DNA of 64,000 bases from Eremococcus coleocola DSM 15696. GTDB lineage: Bacteria > Bacillota > Bacilli > Lactobacillales > Aerococcaceae. The translations under genes were made by a program, and so were the position numbers. The notes beneath the pieces are model-generated. The model was not told the DNA's origin and did not search any database. It worked only from the letters and a program-made list of their open reading frames with translations. Of the stretch, positions 1-9,123 are shown piece after piece; within the stretch, counting starts at the first letter, position 1; each line of letters starts with the position of its first letter. Where the stretch lies: contig NZ_AUAT01000001.1 of assembly GCF_000428865.1 (NCBI RefSeq), forward strand, positions 1 through 64,000, read 5' to 3'.

Positions 1-152
1 TTAATCCCTGACGTTTGATAGGCATTGACCCACCGCCTAATCTGTTGAGTATCCTTCATGTTGTATTTTTTAGCTAACGGTTTGTATCCAATCGTATCCG
101 AAAGATATTCTGCGACGACTTTCATTTTGAATTCTAAGCTATATTTAGCCAT
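1..152 (-). CDS. IS3-family transposase OrfA, N-terminal part (partial)
   Basis: Fifty codons from an ATG at 152 run open to the window edge. The product begins MAKYSLEFKMKVVAEYL and continues to QQIRRWVNAYQ. This is the helix-turn-helix domain of IS3/IS150 OrfA proteins, which binds the element ends. In the family, OrfA is joined to the DDE transposase OrfB by a programmed -1 frameshift; OrfB is not in view. The gene begins about 50 bases inside the terminal repeat, which is normal for the family. Confidence 0.8.
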   Translation of the reverse strand, partial: MAKYSLEFKMKVVAEYLSDTIGYKPLAKKYNMKDTQQIRRWVNAYQTSGI

Positions 153-157
153 ACAAA

Positions 158-199
158 GACCCCCTAAAGTTGGATTTTTTGGTCCAACTTTAGGGGGTC
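158..199. repeat. Perfect 17-bp inverted repeat at the IS end
   Basis: The arms 158-174 (GACCCCCTAAAGTTGGA) and 183-199 are exact reverse complements around an 8-base centre of mostly T. The outer arm belongs to the IS terminal repeat; the inner arm copies it in reverse just before orfA. As RNA it would form a strong hairpin. It could block read-through transcription from flanking genes or hide the start of orfA, both known strategies of insertion sequences. Confidence 0.9.
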
Positions 200-236
200 A
201 GTACAATATAATCCGTCTTTCTAACTAGGGATTTTT

Positions 237-1121
237 TTACTGTTTCTTAAGTTCGAGCGTGAAGCCATGAATATTCATCGCTTGGGGCTCTAAAGCGGTC
301 ATTTCTTGTTTCTCTTCAAGAATACCTGAGGCATTATTTCGGTCAGGCAGACCAGTCCAAGGTTCGATTGCAATTAATTTTGCTGGTTTAGGATAAGGAT
401 ACCAAACACCTAAATAATTCATTTCATTCGGCTTTACTAAGATTTCTACCCCTTGTGCTCGGTCAGTTAAGCGGACTTGGGTCCGTTTAGAAATCTGAAA
501 CACATAGGTATCAATATTAAAATTGGCCTTTTGTACGGGATTAGCTGGTAAATCTTCGTATTTGGCCTTATTGGGTGTCATTAAACCGTGACGGTTGACA
601 GGAATCCTCAAATATTTAGCTTCAGGTACAAAATCTAAATCTAAGTCAGCAAAATCTTCTGTACCTGGATCCATGGCGACATTGAAGGCAGGGTGTCCCC
701 CTAAGGCATAATACAAGGTTTCATTATGAGAGGTATTTAATACCTCATAGGAAACGGTCACATGGTTGTCACTCAGGATATAGGTTACCTGTAAGGAAAA
801 ATCAAAAGGATAAATTTCCTTGGTAGCCGCGGAGCTTTTTAAAAAAAAGGAGGCTGAGTTTTCGGTCACACTCTGTGTATAAAACTCCATGTCACGAGCA
901 AAACCATGTTTATTGGGTTTAAAAATTTGGTCTTGATAGGAATAGGTACCTTTTTTTAACTTACCAATAAAGGGAAAAAGAATTGGAGCCTGTCCCTTCC
1001 AAATATCAGGATCCCCTTGCCAAAGAAATTCAAAGCCTGATTTATTATCGATAATAGAGGTGATTTCGGCCCCTACTTCTCGGATAGTGATTGTTAGAAC
1101 TTCATTTTTTAATTCAATCAC
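237..1121 (-). CDS. Aldose 1-epimerase family protein (LacX/GalM-like)
   Basis: This 294-residue protein looks like a LacX-type mutarotase, a cytoplasmic enzyme of the galactose mutarotase superfamily that interconverts sugar anomers. Recognisable blocks are APILFPFIGKL (about 45-55), KHGFARD (71-77) and GGHPAFN (141-147, with the likely catalytic His), and WTGLPD near the C-terminus. Translation starts at GTG, 6 bases after AGGAGG. It is the last gene of the xerC-hslV-hslU group, 10 bases after hslU, in the place where Bacillus carries codY. Its true substrate is unknown. Confidence 0.88.
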   Translation of the reverse strand: MIELKNEVLTITIREVGAEITSIIDNKSGFEFLWQGDPDIWKGQAPILFPFIGKLKKGTYSYQDQIFKPNKHGFARDMEFYTQSVTENSASFFLKSSAATKEIYPFDFSLQVTYILSDNHVTVSYEVLNTSHNETLYYALGGHPAFNVAMDPGTEDFADLDLDFVPEAKYLRIPVNRHGLMTPNKAKYEDLPANPVQKANFNIDTYVFQISKRTQVRLTDRAQGVEILVKPNEMNYLGVWYPYPKPAKLIAIEPWTGLPDRNNASGILEEKQEMTALEPQAMNIHGFTLELKKQ

Positions 1122-1131
1122 AAGGCACCTC

Positions 1132-2532
1132 CTATAAAATATAATGACTTAAGTCTTTATTCTCTGTTATTTTTTCTAAACGCTCGGACACATAATTTGC
1201 AGTGATTTCAATCTCTCCCATGGGAGTATCAGCTGCTTCAAATAGTAATTCTTCCAAGACGGTTTCAATAATCGTATGCAAGCGGCGCGCCCCGATATTA
1301 TCAGTCGTTTCATTCAATTCCACAGCATAATAAGCCATCTTTTCAATGGCATCATCGGTAAAATGGATTTGAACACCCTCGGTAGCTAACATGGCTTGGT
1401 ATTGCTTAATCAGCGCATTTTTTGGTTGGACTAGGATTTTAACAAAATCATCATGACTCAAGTCGTCCAAGTTAACCCGAATCGGAAACCGGCCTTGTAA
1501 TTCAGGAATTAGGTCGGAAGGTTTTGCTAAGTGAAAGGCACCTGAACCAACAAACAGAATGTGATCGGTAGAAATAATCCCATATTTAGTTTGAATTTGC
1601 GTTCCTTCAACGATAGGCAAAATATCACGTTGCACTCCTTGGCGAGATACTTCACCAGAATTTTGATTTTTAGTGGCAATTTTATCCATCTCATCAATAA
1701 AGATTATTCCAGAATCCTGCGCTAAGCTGAGGGCTTTTTGATGAATATTATCCATATTGACCAATTTTTCAGCTTCTTCTTCGGAAAGCAATTTGATTGC
1801 TTCCTTCACAGTAACCGTCCGTTCAATTTTCTTCTTGGGTTGTAAGGCGGATAGACTCTCTTGCATTTCCATCATTTGTTCCATTGCAGGATTTAAATTG
1901 GTCATTTGCAATTTTTTTTCTTGCATTTTAATGGTTACTTCATGATTATCGAGTTTACCTTCACGAATTTGAGCCCGAATTGCCCTTCTGGAAGAGGCAA
2001 TTTCTTCAGTGACTACTTCATCATCCTCTGAATCCTCTTGGCCAACCGGTGCAAAATTTTTCATCATTTCCATAAAATCAAAATTACCATTTTGATTCGT
2101 TTTCTTCTCGACTTTCTTGCCAGGTCTTAGAGCTTTAGCAATTCGTTCAATTGCTAAATTCTCGGCTTGGTCTTGAACTTTTTCAAATTCTTGGTCTTTA
2201 ATGATTCGAATGGCATTTTCTACCAAATCACGGACCATCGATTCCACATCCCGACCCACATAGCCAACTTCAGTATATTTAGTTGCTTCTACTTTGACAA
2301 AGGGTGCTTGAGCAATGGAGGCCAACCGGCGAGCTATTTCAGTTTTACCGACTCCAGTTGGACCAATCATTAAGATATTTTTAGGCTTAACTTCCTGCCG
2401 CATTTCATCATCTAAGCGTAAGCGACGAAGGCGGTTACGTAAAGCGACTGCCACCGAGCGTTTAGCTTGATCTTGGCCAATAATATATTTGTCTAATTCA
2501 CTGACAACATAACGTGGTGTTAATTGGTTCAT
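1132..2532 (-). CDS. hslU: ATP-dependent protease ATPase subunit HslU (ClpY)
   Basis: HslU is the hexameric AAA+ unfoldase that feeds proteins into the HslV peptidase in the cytoplasm. The 466 residues show Walker A GPTGVGKT (57-64), the pore motif GYVGRD (90-95), a family-typical I domain (about 110-235) and Walker B GIIFIDEMDK (275-284). The C-terminus ends SHYIL, like the tail that docks into HslV. The start has AGGAGG 5 bases upstream, and the gene lies 9 bases after hslV, so the two are co-transcribed. Confidence 0.97.
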   Translation of the reverse strand: MNQLTPRYVVSELDKYIIGQDQAKRSVAVALRNRLRRLRLDDEMRQEVKPKNILMIGPTGVGKTEIARRLASIAQAPFVKVEATKYTEVGYVGRDVESMVRDLVENAIRIIKDQEFEKVQDQAENLAIERIAKALRPGKKVEKKTNQNGNFDFMEMMKNFAPVGQEDSEDDEVVTEEIASSRRAIRAQIREGKLDNHEVTIKMQEKKLQMTNLNPAMEQMMEMQESLSALQPKKKIERTVTVKEAIKLLSEEEAEKLVNMDNIHQKALSLAQDSGIIFIDEMDKIATKNQNSGEVSRQGVQRDILPIVEGTQIQTKYGIISTDHILFVGSGAFHLAKPSDLIPELQGRFPIRVNLDDLSHDDFVKILVQPKNALIKQYQAMLATEGVQIHFTDDAIEKMAYYAVELNETTDNIGARRLHTIIETVLEELLFEAADTPMGEIEITANYVSERLEKITENKDLSHYIL

Positions 2533-2541
2533 AAAGCCCTC

Positions 2542-3069
2542 CTAAAACGATTCTACTAAAATATTATCATTGGTATATACATCAATCTGACTAGCAATTA
2601 GCAGTGCTTCCCTAGCAATCTCTTCTGCTTTAAGATCGGGATTTCCTTGTCTTAGCATGGCCCGCGCCGCTGCTAAGGCATAGTTGCCACCTGATCCAAT
2701 CGTCAAAACCCCATCATCCGGTTCAATCACCTCACCGGTACCAGATACCATCAATAAATCTTTATTATCCATAACAATTAATAAAGCTTCTAACTTTTGT
2801 AAAGACCGGTCTGTCCGCCATTGTTTAGCTACTTCAATGGCTGCACGAACTAATTGTCCTTGGTGGCTTCTTAATTTTTCTTCAAACATTTCCGATAAGG
2901 TAATCGCATCAGCAACGCCACCTGCAAAACCTACAACGACCTTATCATCATAGATTCGTCTTAATTTCCGAGCGCCACCCTTCATAATGACAGTTTCACC
3001 CATAGTTACCTGACCGTCCCCAGCCATGGCTAATTGATTATCTTTTCTAACAGCACAGATTGTTGTCAT
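2542..3069 (-). CDS. hslV: ATP-dependent protease peptidase subunit HslV (ClpQ)
   Basis: This is the threonine peptidase of the HslUV complex. The 175-residue product starts MTTICAV, so Met removal would expose Thr2 as the catalytic nucleophile; Bacillus CodW has Ser there instead. The block MAGDGQVT and a GGARKL segment are typical of the family. The ATG directly follows the xerC stop codon, and the AAGGAGG site lies inside the last xerC codons, which suggests coupled translation. HslU follows 9 bases later. Confidence 0.97.
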   Translation of the reverse strand: MTTICAVRKDNQLAMAGDGQVTMGETVIMKGGARKLRRIYDDKVVVGFAGGVADAITLSEMFEEKLRSHQGQLVRAAIEVAKQWRTDRSLQKLEALLIVMDNKDLLMVSGTGEVIEPDDGVLTIGSGGNYALAAARAMLRQGNPDLKAEEIAREALLIASQIDVYTNDNILVESF

Positions 3070-3984
3070 TTATAAATCCTCCTTAGTTTGTCGATGTGCA
3101 CGGGGATGAAGGTGCATATAATTCTCCCGTAGCTTATCTTTAGTAATATGTGTATAAATTTGAGTGGATGATAAGTCAGCGTGGCCTAACATTTCTTGGA
3201 CACTCCGGAGGTCAGCCCCATTATTAAGTAAGTGAGTCGCAAAAGTATGTCTTAGTTTGTGGGGATGAATTGACAAGTTTAAGGCCCCTTCGCCGACAAT
3301 CTCATTCAAAATTTGGCTGACCTGACGAGTAGTTAGTGTCTTTCCCTTATTAGATAAGAATACTTGCTTGGCTTGGCCTGTGACATCCAACTTAGGTCTG
3401 AGATATTTAATATAATCTTGCATAGTCTGGCTGGCAGAGTCACTCATGGGGACAATGCGTTCTTTGTTACCTTTACCGTGCACCCTGAGAACTTGAGCAA
3501 GGAAATCAACCTGACCTAGTTCTAACAAACGACATTCACTAACACGGAGTCCAGAAGCATAGAGCACTTCTAAAATAGCTTGATTACGCAAGGCTAAGGG
3601 ATGTTCAGACTCAGCAGCTGCTTTTAATAAGGCTTGCATTTCATCTTCATAGAAAAAATCAGGTAAACGTTGTTTTTTCACTTGATAATTGACAAAATCC
3701 ATCGGGTTCTGATCTAGTTTTGTTTCAACCAGCATAAACTTAAAAAACGATCTGAGGGTTGAAAGTTTACGAGCAATACTTGTCCGGCTTAACCGTTTTT
3801 CATTCAAAAAAGCAATAAACAGACGGATATCATAGTAAGAGATACTTTGGACCTGGTCATTACCTGAAGAAGCTAAGAAATGTGCAAATTCTTTCAAATC
3901 CCTTTGATAGGCTTGGACAGTTAGGGGTGAATACCGTTTTTCATCTTGAATATATGTAATAAACCGACTGATTTCAGCTTGCAT
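3070..3984 (-). CDS. xerC: Tyrosine recombinase XerC (CodV)
   Basis: XerC acts with XerD at dif sites to resolve chromosome dimers. It has an N-terminal SAM-like core-binding domain (about 5-90) and a catalytic domain with the Arg in ASGLRVSE, the Lys in HGKGNKER, the HKLRH box, the His of GHADLSST and the Tyr of QIYTH. I start at the ATG at 3984 (304 residues) because GGGGGAGG lies 8 bases upstream. An in-frame start 48 bases further out has no such site. The gene heads the xerC-hslV-hslU group, matching the Bacillus codVWX order. Confidence 0.93.
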   Translation of the reverse strand: MQAEISRFITYIQDEKRYSPLTVQAYQRDLKEFAHFLASSGNDQVQSISYYDIRLFIAFLNEKRLSRTSIARKLSTLRSFFKFMLVETKLDQNPMDFVNYQVKKQRLPDFFYEDEMQALLKAAAESEHPLALRNQAILEVLYASGLRVSECRLLELGQVDFLAQVLRVHGKGNKERIVPMSDSASQTMQDYIKYLRPKLDVTGQAKQVFLSNKGKTLTTRQVSQILNEIVGEGALNLSIHPHKLRHTFATHLLNNGADLRSVQEMLGHADLSSTQIYTHITKDKLRENYMHLHPRAHRQTKEDL

Positions 3985-4063
3985 AGAAATTTCCTCCCCC
4001 ATCACAAGATGCATTATACCATAAGCATACAAAAGTAGAAAAAAGGATGATTAATACATAAGT

Positions 4064-4100
4064 AACCCCCACTAATATAAAAATCTTAATTAGTGAGGGT
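4064..4100. repeat. Inverted repeat between topA and xerC
   Basis: Arms ACCCCCACTAAT (4065-4076 region) and ATTAGTGAGGGT (4089-4100) pair over 12 positions with one G-U pair. No clean T-run follows on the minus strand, so it may be a weak terminator or processing site between topA and xerC rather than a strong stop. Confidence 0.5.
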
Positions 4101-4119
4101 GTTTGCTTTATTAATCGAT

Positions 4120-6177
4120 TTATTTTTGTATTTCTTCTTCATAGTCACAATGACTACACTTAACCTGACTACCCTTGCGATTTGATTTTGTTACTAGATA
4201 ATGGTCACACTTGGGACAAGACCGAGCTAAAGGCTGATCCCAAGAAACAAAATCACATTCAGGATATCGATTACAACCGAAAAAGACACGATTTTTCTTA
4301 GATTTACGTTCAACTATTTCGCCTTGATGACATTTAGGACAGGTTACCCCAATCTTTTTAACAATCGCCTCTGTGTGACGACAATCGGGGAAATTTGAAC
4401 AAGCATAGAATTTACCAAAACGTCCGATTTTAATTACCATCGGATTACCACATTCTGGACAATCAAATCCTGCTGGTTCATCTTTAATCTCAATTTCAGC
4501 CATTTCTTCTTCAGCCTTAGATAATTCAGTGTTAAATGGTTGATAGAACTGATCTAGAACTTCAATCCATTCCCGTTTGCCGGCTTCAATATCATCCAAA
4601 TTTTGTTCCATTTGGGCCGTGAAATCTGAGTTGACAATATCAGGAAAGAATTCTTCCATGGTTGTATTGACAATTTCACCTAGTTCCGTCGGTTCAAAGC
4701 GTTTGGCATTCATTTTTACATAATAACGTTTCCGCAAAGTTTCAATCGTAGGAGCATAGGTTGATGGCCGTCCAATTCCCATTTCTTCTAAAGCCTTTAC
4801 TAAGGAGGCTTCATTAAAACGAGCAGGTGGTTGCGTAAAATGCTGGCTTGGTTCAATCTTGCTTAATTTTACTTGGTCACCAACAACTAGGTCAGGTAAA
4901 AGATTATCTTTATCTTTTCCTGGATATAATTTAAGAAAACCATCGAATTTAATCGCAGAGCCATTTGCCCTAAAATCGACCCCATTTTGGCGAATGGTTA
5001 CCCGGACAGTATCATAAACGGCATGGGCCATTTGACTCGCCATAAAGCGAGCCCAAATTAATGAATAAAGACGGAATTGGTCTTTACTTAAACGTTCTTT
5101 AATCGAATCAGGGGTAATGCTAGGATCAGATGGACGAATGGCTTCATGAGCATCCTGAGCCCCTTGTTGGTTGGACCGTTTAACCCCTTTGCCTAAATAG
5201 TTTTGACCATAGTTCTGACTGATATAGGAGACAGCAGCTTGGCGAGCTGTATCAGATATCCGAGTTGAGTCGGTACGCATATAGGTAATTAAACCGACGG
5301 TTCCACTCTTTAAGGCAATCCCCTCATAGAGTTGTTGGGCAATCATCATAGTTTTACCAGTTCTAAAATTTAAACGGTTTGAGGCTTCTTGTTGTAAGGT
5401 TGAAGTGGTGAAAGCCGGATTAGGTCCCCGACGTCTTTCTTTCTTCTCTACCTCACTGACATCAAAAGTTGCTTTTTGATCTAACTTAGCCATAATGTCT
5501 TGGCTAGATGCTTCATCATTTAATTTAACTTTTTTACCTTCTAAACCATAAAATTCAGCATCAAAAGTCTTTTTATCTTTTTTGAAACTGGCTGGAATGG
5601 TCCAATATTCTTCAGGTTTGAAAATCCGAATTTCTTTCTCGCGGTCAATAATTAATTTTAAAGTAGTCGATTGAACTCGTCCTGCTGAAAGCCCTCTTTT
5701 AATTTTTTTCCAGAGTAAAGGAGAAATAGAATAACCTACAATTCTATCTAAGATACGGCGAGCTTGTTGGGCATCCACTAAATCATAATTAATCGTTCGC
5801 GGATGCTTAAAAGCTTCTTTAACCGAGTCTTTAGTCACTTCATTAAAGACAACTCTGTTTTTTTCAGCCAAGTCTAGGTTGAGTAAGTGACTTAAATGCC
5901 AAGCGATTGCCTCCCCTTCACGGTCCGGGTCAGCTGCTAAGTAGACATTTTCAGCACTTTTAGCAAGTTTCTTTAATTCTTTTACTGTGTCACCCCGGCC
6001 ACGTATCGTGATATAATGAGGTTCAAACTTGTTTTCTAAATCTACGCCCATTTTGGACTTAGGTAAATCACGTAAGTGTCCTTTAGAAGCGACCACTTTA
6101 TAATTACGGCCAAGATATTTATCAATCGTTTTGGCCTTGGTTGGTGATTCGACAATGACTAAGTTTTTATATGCCAT
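4120..6177 (-). CDS. topA: DNA topoisomerase I
   Basis: This type IA topoisomerase relaxes negative supercoils. In 685 residues it shows the TOPRIM start [12 protein letters not shown] (7-18) and ADPDREGEA (82-90), the catalytic Tyr of [11 protein letters not shown] (Tyr299), and three C-terminal four-cysteine zinc modules that begin CPECGNP, CPKCHQG and CPKCDHY. An AAGGG site precedes the ATG. It has its own promoter upstream (6222-6250) and follows dprA, the conserved Firmicutes order dprA-topA-xerC. trmFO, found between topA and xerC in Bacillus, is absent here. Confidence 0.98.
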   Translation of the reverse strand: MAYKNLVIVESPTKAKTIDKYLGRNYKVVASKGHLRDLPKSKMGVDLENKFEPHYITIRGRGDTVKELKKLAKSAENVYLAADPDREGEAIAWHLSHLLNLDLAEKNRVVFNEVTKDSVKEAFKHPRTINYDLVDAQQARRILDRIVGYSISPLLWKKIKRGLSAGRVQSTTLKLIIDREKEIRIFKPEEYWTIPASFKKDKKTFDAEFYGLEGKKVKLNDEASSQDIMAKLDQKATFDVSEVEKKERRRGPNPAFTTSTLQQEASNRLNFRTGKTMMIAQQLYEGIALKSGTVGLITYMRTDSTRISDTARQAAVSYISQNYGQNYLGKGVKRSNQQGAQDAHEAIRPSDPSITPDSIKERLSKDQFRLYSLIWARFMASQMAHAVYDTVRVTIRQNGVDFRANGSAIKFDGFLKLYPGKDKDNLLPDLVVGDQVKLSKIEPSQHFTQPPARFNEASLVKALEEMGIGRPSTYAPTIETLRKRYYVKMNAKRFEPTELGEIVNTTMEEFFPDIVNSDFTAQMEQNLDDIEAGKREWIEVLDQFYQPFNTELSKAEEEMAEIEIKDEPAGFDCPECGNPMVIKIGRFGKFYACSNFPDCRHTEAIVKKIGVTCPKCHQGEIVERKSKKNRVFFGCNRYPECDFVSWDQPLARSCPKCDHYLVTKSNRKGSQVKCSHCDYEEEIQK

Positions 6178-6221
6178 GTGAATTCACACCCTTTCTTATT
6201 CTTGTTAGATAAATCGTACCA

Positions 6222-6250
6222 ATCTTATTCGATAGATTGTATATTGTCAA
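6222..6250 (-). promoter_or_regulatory. Promoter for topA
   Basis: On the minus strand TTGACA (6245-6250) is separated by 17 bases from TAAGAT (6222-6227), 45 bases before the topA start. It is a near-consensus housekeeping promoter and would let topA and the genes after it be transcribed separately from dprA. Confidence 0.7.
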
Positions 6251-6261
6251 ATAATTTTTTC

Positions 6262-7167
6262 TTAAACAAGAGGAAATTTAGGATAAAAATAGCTTGAAAT
6301 CCGGTCTAATTCTTGACTTAAATCCTGTAAATTTATGATCGGGATGGCCCCTATTTTAATTAATTCATTACAGCCTGCTGATTGCTGATCAGTCATTCGG
6401 CCAGGAAGAACTAATAATTCCCGGTTGGCTTGTATAGCATAGTTTGCCGTAATTAAACTCCCAGATTTTAACGCGGCTTCAACCACTAAGGTTACGGGAC
6501 TAATCCCCGCAACTAACCGATTTCGCATAATAAAATGGTGTCGTTTTGCCTTCTGGTCAGGTAAATATTCTGATAATAACAAGTGCTTTTGACCAAGTTG
6601 AGCTTGGAATTCTTCATGATTTTTGGGATAGACCTGCTTAAATCCAGTAGCGATAATAGCAATGGTTGACATGGGTCCATAGACCATAGCATGGGCATGA
6701 CAAATTTGGTCTACTCCTTGCGCCATACCAGAAACAATTTTCCAATTTTTATTTAATATTTTATTTATTAATAAAGGTAGGACGCATTTACCATAATTGG
6801 TAACCGACCGTGTTCCTACGATTGAGATTAATCTTTGTTTTAATAGATCACGATAACCTCTAAAAAACACCAAAAGTGGTGGTTGAGCTAATTGCTGCCA
6901 AGCATGAGGAAAATCTTCATCTAAAATAAAAAGACTCTGCTGGGATAATTGGTTTAAATGTTCGTAATTAAACTTAGTCCGAATAAAAGGATTAAGCGGT
7001 TGATGCCGGAAATTTAAACTAGCATAAATTTCTTGGGCCTCTAGTAGACTCAACTCTTTTTCAAGTAGGTTCAACTTGATTAATTGCTTAAAATAGGCTA
7101 ATTCTTGATGGTAAGTCCAGCCAGCTTTGCGTAGACATAAAATTTGAAATTTACTATTTATAAACAT
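6262..7167 (-). CDS. dprA: DNA-processing protein DprA (Smf)
   Basis: DprA binds incoming single-stranded DNA during natural transformation and loads RecA. The Rossmann-like core shows SIVGTRSVTNYG (about 115-125), VSGMAQGVDQ, a VYPKNHEEF segment, LLSEY and SGSLITANYAIQANRELLVLPG-type sequence. I prefer the ATG at 7167 (301 residues) because GAGGGG lies 8 bases upstream, while a GTG 9 bases earlier would overlap that site. The binding site partly lies in a hairpin (7168-7211). Presence of dprA suggests competence now or in the past, as it is conserved in competent relatives. Confidence 0.95.
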   Translation of the reverse strand: MFINSKFQILCLRKAGWTYHQELAYFKQLIKLNLLEKELSLLEAQEIYASLNFRHQPLNPFIRTKFNYEHLNQLSQQSLFILDEDFPHAWQQLAQPPLLVFFRGYRDLLKQRLISIVGTRSVTNYGKCVLPLLINKILNKNWKIVSGMAQGVDQICHAHAMVYGPMSTIAIIATGFKQVYPKNHEEFQAQLGQKHLLLSEYLPDQKAKRHHFIMRNRLVAGISPVTLVVEAALKSGSLITANYAIQANRELLVLPGRMTDQQSAGCNELIKIGAIPIINLQDLSQELDRISSYFYPKFPLV

Positions 7168-7211
7168 ATTCGTCACCCCTCTGTATATAAATACAGTAAA
7201 AGGTGACGAAT
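7168..7211 (-). promoter_or_regulatory. Nested hairpin over the dprA ribosome binding site
   Basis: The arms 7168-7177 (ATTCGTCACC) and 7202-7211 are perfect complements over 10 bases. A second pair, CTGTAT (7181-7186) and ATACAG (7191-7196), sits inside. In the rnhB-dprA transcript this places the dprA Shine-Dalgarno bases (GAGGGG) at the edge of a hairpin that ends right at the start codon. It could lower or condition dprA translation, or it could be a leftover terminator; there is no long T-run. Confidence 0.6.
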
Positions 7212-7215
7212 CCTT

Positions 7216-8016
7216 TTAGGTATTATTTAATTTTTTGACCATCGATTTGACAGGTTCAAATGAGCGACGGTGGATTGGGCTATAACCGAATTCTTTTAGC
7301 CCAGCCAAATGATTTTGAGTCCCGTATCCCTTATTATGTTGGAAATCATAATAGGGAAACTCCAGAGCATATTGGTCCATAATTTGGTCACGGTAAACCT
7401 TGGCTATGATTGATGCAGCTGCAATTGATAAGGACTTCTGGTCCCCTTTTATTATAGACCTTTGCGGGATGGAGCTTTCAATTTGCATAGCATCTAACAG
7501 AAGATAATCAGGCTGTATAGCTAAATTTGCGACAGCTTTTACCATCATTTGGCGGGTAGCTTGATAGATATTTACTTGATCAATTAATTGAGCAGACCCA
7601 ATTGCAATACTATAAGCTAAAGCATTTTCCTTAATAATTTCCGCATAGCTTACTCTTTGTTGATGACTTAATTGTTTTGAATCATTGATTCCTATAAAAG
7701 CAGCACAATCTTGCGGTAAAATAACCGCGGCCGTAACCACTGGTCCTGCCAAGGGCCCACGCCCTACTTCATCTATCCCAGCAATATACTTAAACGATTG
7801 ATTTTTCCATAAGTCATTTTCATAGACCAATTTTGCTTGGTGAGCTTCTATTTTAGCTTTTTCTCTTATAAATGCTTTTTCCTTAGCCTTAAGCGCCATT
7901 TGAACCCCCTTTCGAGGGTCCTTAGCTAGTATAAGTAATCGGTCATCGTCCGGACTAGATATTTGACTTAACAGGCTTTTTACTTGAGCAACTGTAAACT
8001 TACTTATATCAGTCAT
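7216..8016 (-). CDS. rnhB: Ribonuclease HII
   Basis: RNase HII removes ribonucleotides and RNA primers from DNA. The catalytic carboxylates are visible in GIDEVGRGPLAGPV (Asp82, Glu83), LLLDAM, and the KGDQKSLSIAAASIIAKVYRD-type block. About 65 residues precede the core, the extended N-terminus common in Bacilli. I start at the ATG at 8016 (266 residues) because GGAGACC sits just upstream. The start overlaps the rbgA stop by 8 bases, so translation is probably coupled. Confidence 0.95.
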   Translation of the reverse strand: MTDISKFTVAQVKSLLSQISSPDDDRLLILAKDPRKGVQMALKAKEKAFIREKAKIEAHQAKLVYENDLWKNQSFKYIAGIDEVGRGPLAGPVVTAAVILPQDCAAFIGINDSKQLSHQQRVSYAEIIKENALAYSIAIGSAQLIDQVNIYQATRQMMVKAVANLAIQPDYLLLDAMQIESSIPQRSIIKGDQKSLSIAAASIIAKVYRDQIMDQYALEFPYYDFQHNKGYGTQNHLAGLKEFGYSPIHRRSFEPVKSMVKKLNNT

Positions 8017-8881
8017 TCGCTTGGTCTCCAAAAGTTTGTTCTGGAATCCGGTCAAGGGTTATACGGCCCACTTTACCCTTACGGAAATCATTTATTAATC
8101 GTTCAGACCCAGCATCATAATCATCCTTAAAGCCCCAATTTTGGCTAAGTGTTAATAATAAATCAACATTGGTTAGTTTAGCCAGGCTATCATTGGATAA
8201 CTTAGTATAATTACAAAGTGAATCTAAATAATGCTCTCTTAATATAGCTAAAAGTGTCAAGGCCAAATCATCCATATGAAGCAATTTATCCTTAATTGCC
8301 CCCGTGAGTGCTAGATTGATTCCAACTTGTTCATCTTCAAACTTCGGCCAAAGAATTCCAGGTGTATCTAACAACTCAAAACTCTTGCCAATTTTCAACC
8401 AACGCTGAGCTTTAGTCACACCAGGTTTGTTGCCTGTGATTGCCTGATTTTTCCCAACAAATCGATTAATTAAGGTTGATTTACCCACATTTGGGATTCC
8501 TAAGATCATCAGCCGAATAGGTCGAGGTTTAAGCCCTTTTTGAGCTAATTTTTCAAATTCAGGGGCCATTAATTCTTTAATCGCATTCTCTAAGCCTTTA
8601 AGTCCTTTATTGTGCTGTGCATCAATACTCAATGCCTTAAACCCTTGTTCTAAATAAGCTTTCACCCAAGCTTGACTCAACTTCGGATCTGCTAAATCGG
8701 CTTTATTTAAGACAATTATTCTTTTTTTATCCTGAATCAAGTCTTGTAGAATTGGATTACGACTGGATTCTGGAATCCTCGCATCGACCAACTCGATGAC
8801 TACATCAATTAACTTTAATTTTTCCGAAACTTCTCGTCTGGCCTTGGCCATATGACCAGGAAACCATTGAATCGTTGCCAT
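8009..8881 (-). CDS. rbgA: Ribosome biogenesis GTPase RbgA (YlqF)
   Basis: RbgA is a circularly permuted GTPase needed late in 50S subunit assembly. The permutation is visible: the G4 motif NKAD (59-62) precedes the P-loop GIPNVGKST (128-136) and DTPG (172-175). The N-terminus IQWFPGHMAKARRE is the family signature. It is the first gene of the rbgA-rnhB-dprA operon, with a promoter just upstream. In Bacillus it follows rplS directly, but here rplS is 44 kb away at 53.1 kb. Confidence 0.97.
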   Translation of the reverse strand: MATIQWFPGHMAKARREVSEKLKLIDVVIELVDARIPESSRNPILQDLIQDKKRIIVLNKADLADPKLSQAWVKAYLEQGFKALSIDAQHNKGLKGLENAIKELMAPEFEKLAQKGLKPRPIRLMILGIPNVGKSTLINRFVGKNQAITGNKPGVTKAQRWLKIGKSFELLDTPGILWPKFEDEQVGINLALTGAIKDKLLHMDDLALTLLAILREHYLDSLCNYTKLSNDSLAKLTNVDLLLTLSQNWGFKDDYDAGSERLINDFRKGKVGRITLDRIPEQTFGDQAND

Positions 8882-8913
8882 GCTTCCACCTCTTTACTTA
8901 TAAAACTGTGCCT

Positions 8914-8941
8914 ATTATAGCACAGACTCGCACTGGGTTAA
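8914..8941 (-). promoter_or_regulatory. Promoter for the rbgA-rnhB-dprA operon
   Basis: On the minus strand TTAACC (8936-8941) is followed after 16 bases by TATAAT (8914-8919), with a TG one base before the -10 (extended -10). A 6-base inverted pair CTGTGC/GCACAG (8906-8911, 8920-8925) brackets the -10 and might be a small operator. Confidence 0.7.
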
Positions 8942-9020
8942 ATATTCCCACATTATCCAAAGACTTCGGTTAGTTATAGAAACATTATTCAAGCAGACAA
9001 CACTCATGCAATTTAATAAT

Positions 9021-9080
9021 AAAAAAACCAGCCTAACACGCCTTAATAATCCATAAATTACTAAGAAGAAAGTTAGACTG
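9021..9080 (-). terminator. Terminator after ctpA
   Basis: Arms 9072-9080 and 9029-9037 pair over nine positions with one G-U. On the minus strand they are followed by a run of seven T (9022-9028). The loop is long, about 34 bases. It would end the yozE-deoD-ctpA transcript. Confidence 0.55.
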
Positions 9081-9123
9081 AGTGTCTAAAGACATGTCTA
9101 AATTATAAAGATAGAATAAGAAA

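Larger units (their letters stand above)
1..205 (-). mobile_element. End of an IS3-family (IS150-like) insertion sequence, cut by the window edge
   Basis: The stretch carries the first codons of an IS3-type OrfA reading out of the window. Just upstream is a terminal sequence that, read on the minus strand, starts TGTACTGACCCCC. This resembles the left inverted repeat of IS150-group elements, so the element boundary is probably near position 205. The aldose-epimerase gene stops at 237, so the element sits just past its 3' end and does not break it. The other end, the OrfB transposase and any target duplication lie outside the window, so whether the copy is complete is unknown. Confidence 0.75.

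Noticed and set aside
4064-4100. A strong terminator between topA and xerC
   Set aside because: The stem is good but no T-run follows on the minus strand, so it is recorded only as an inverted repeat.
6262-7176. GTG start for dprA at 7176
   Set aside because: It overlaps the ribosome binding site that serves the ATG at 7167.
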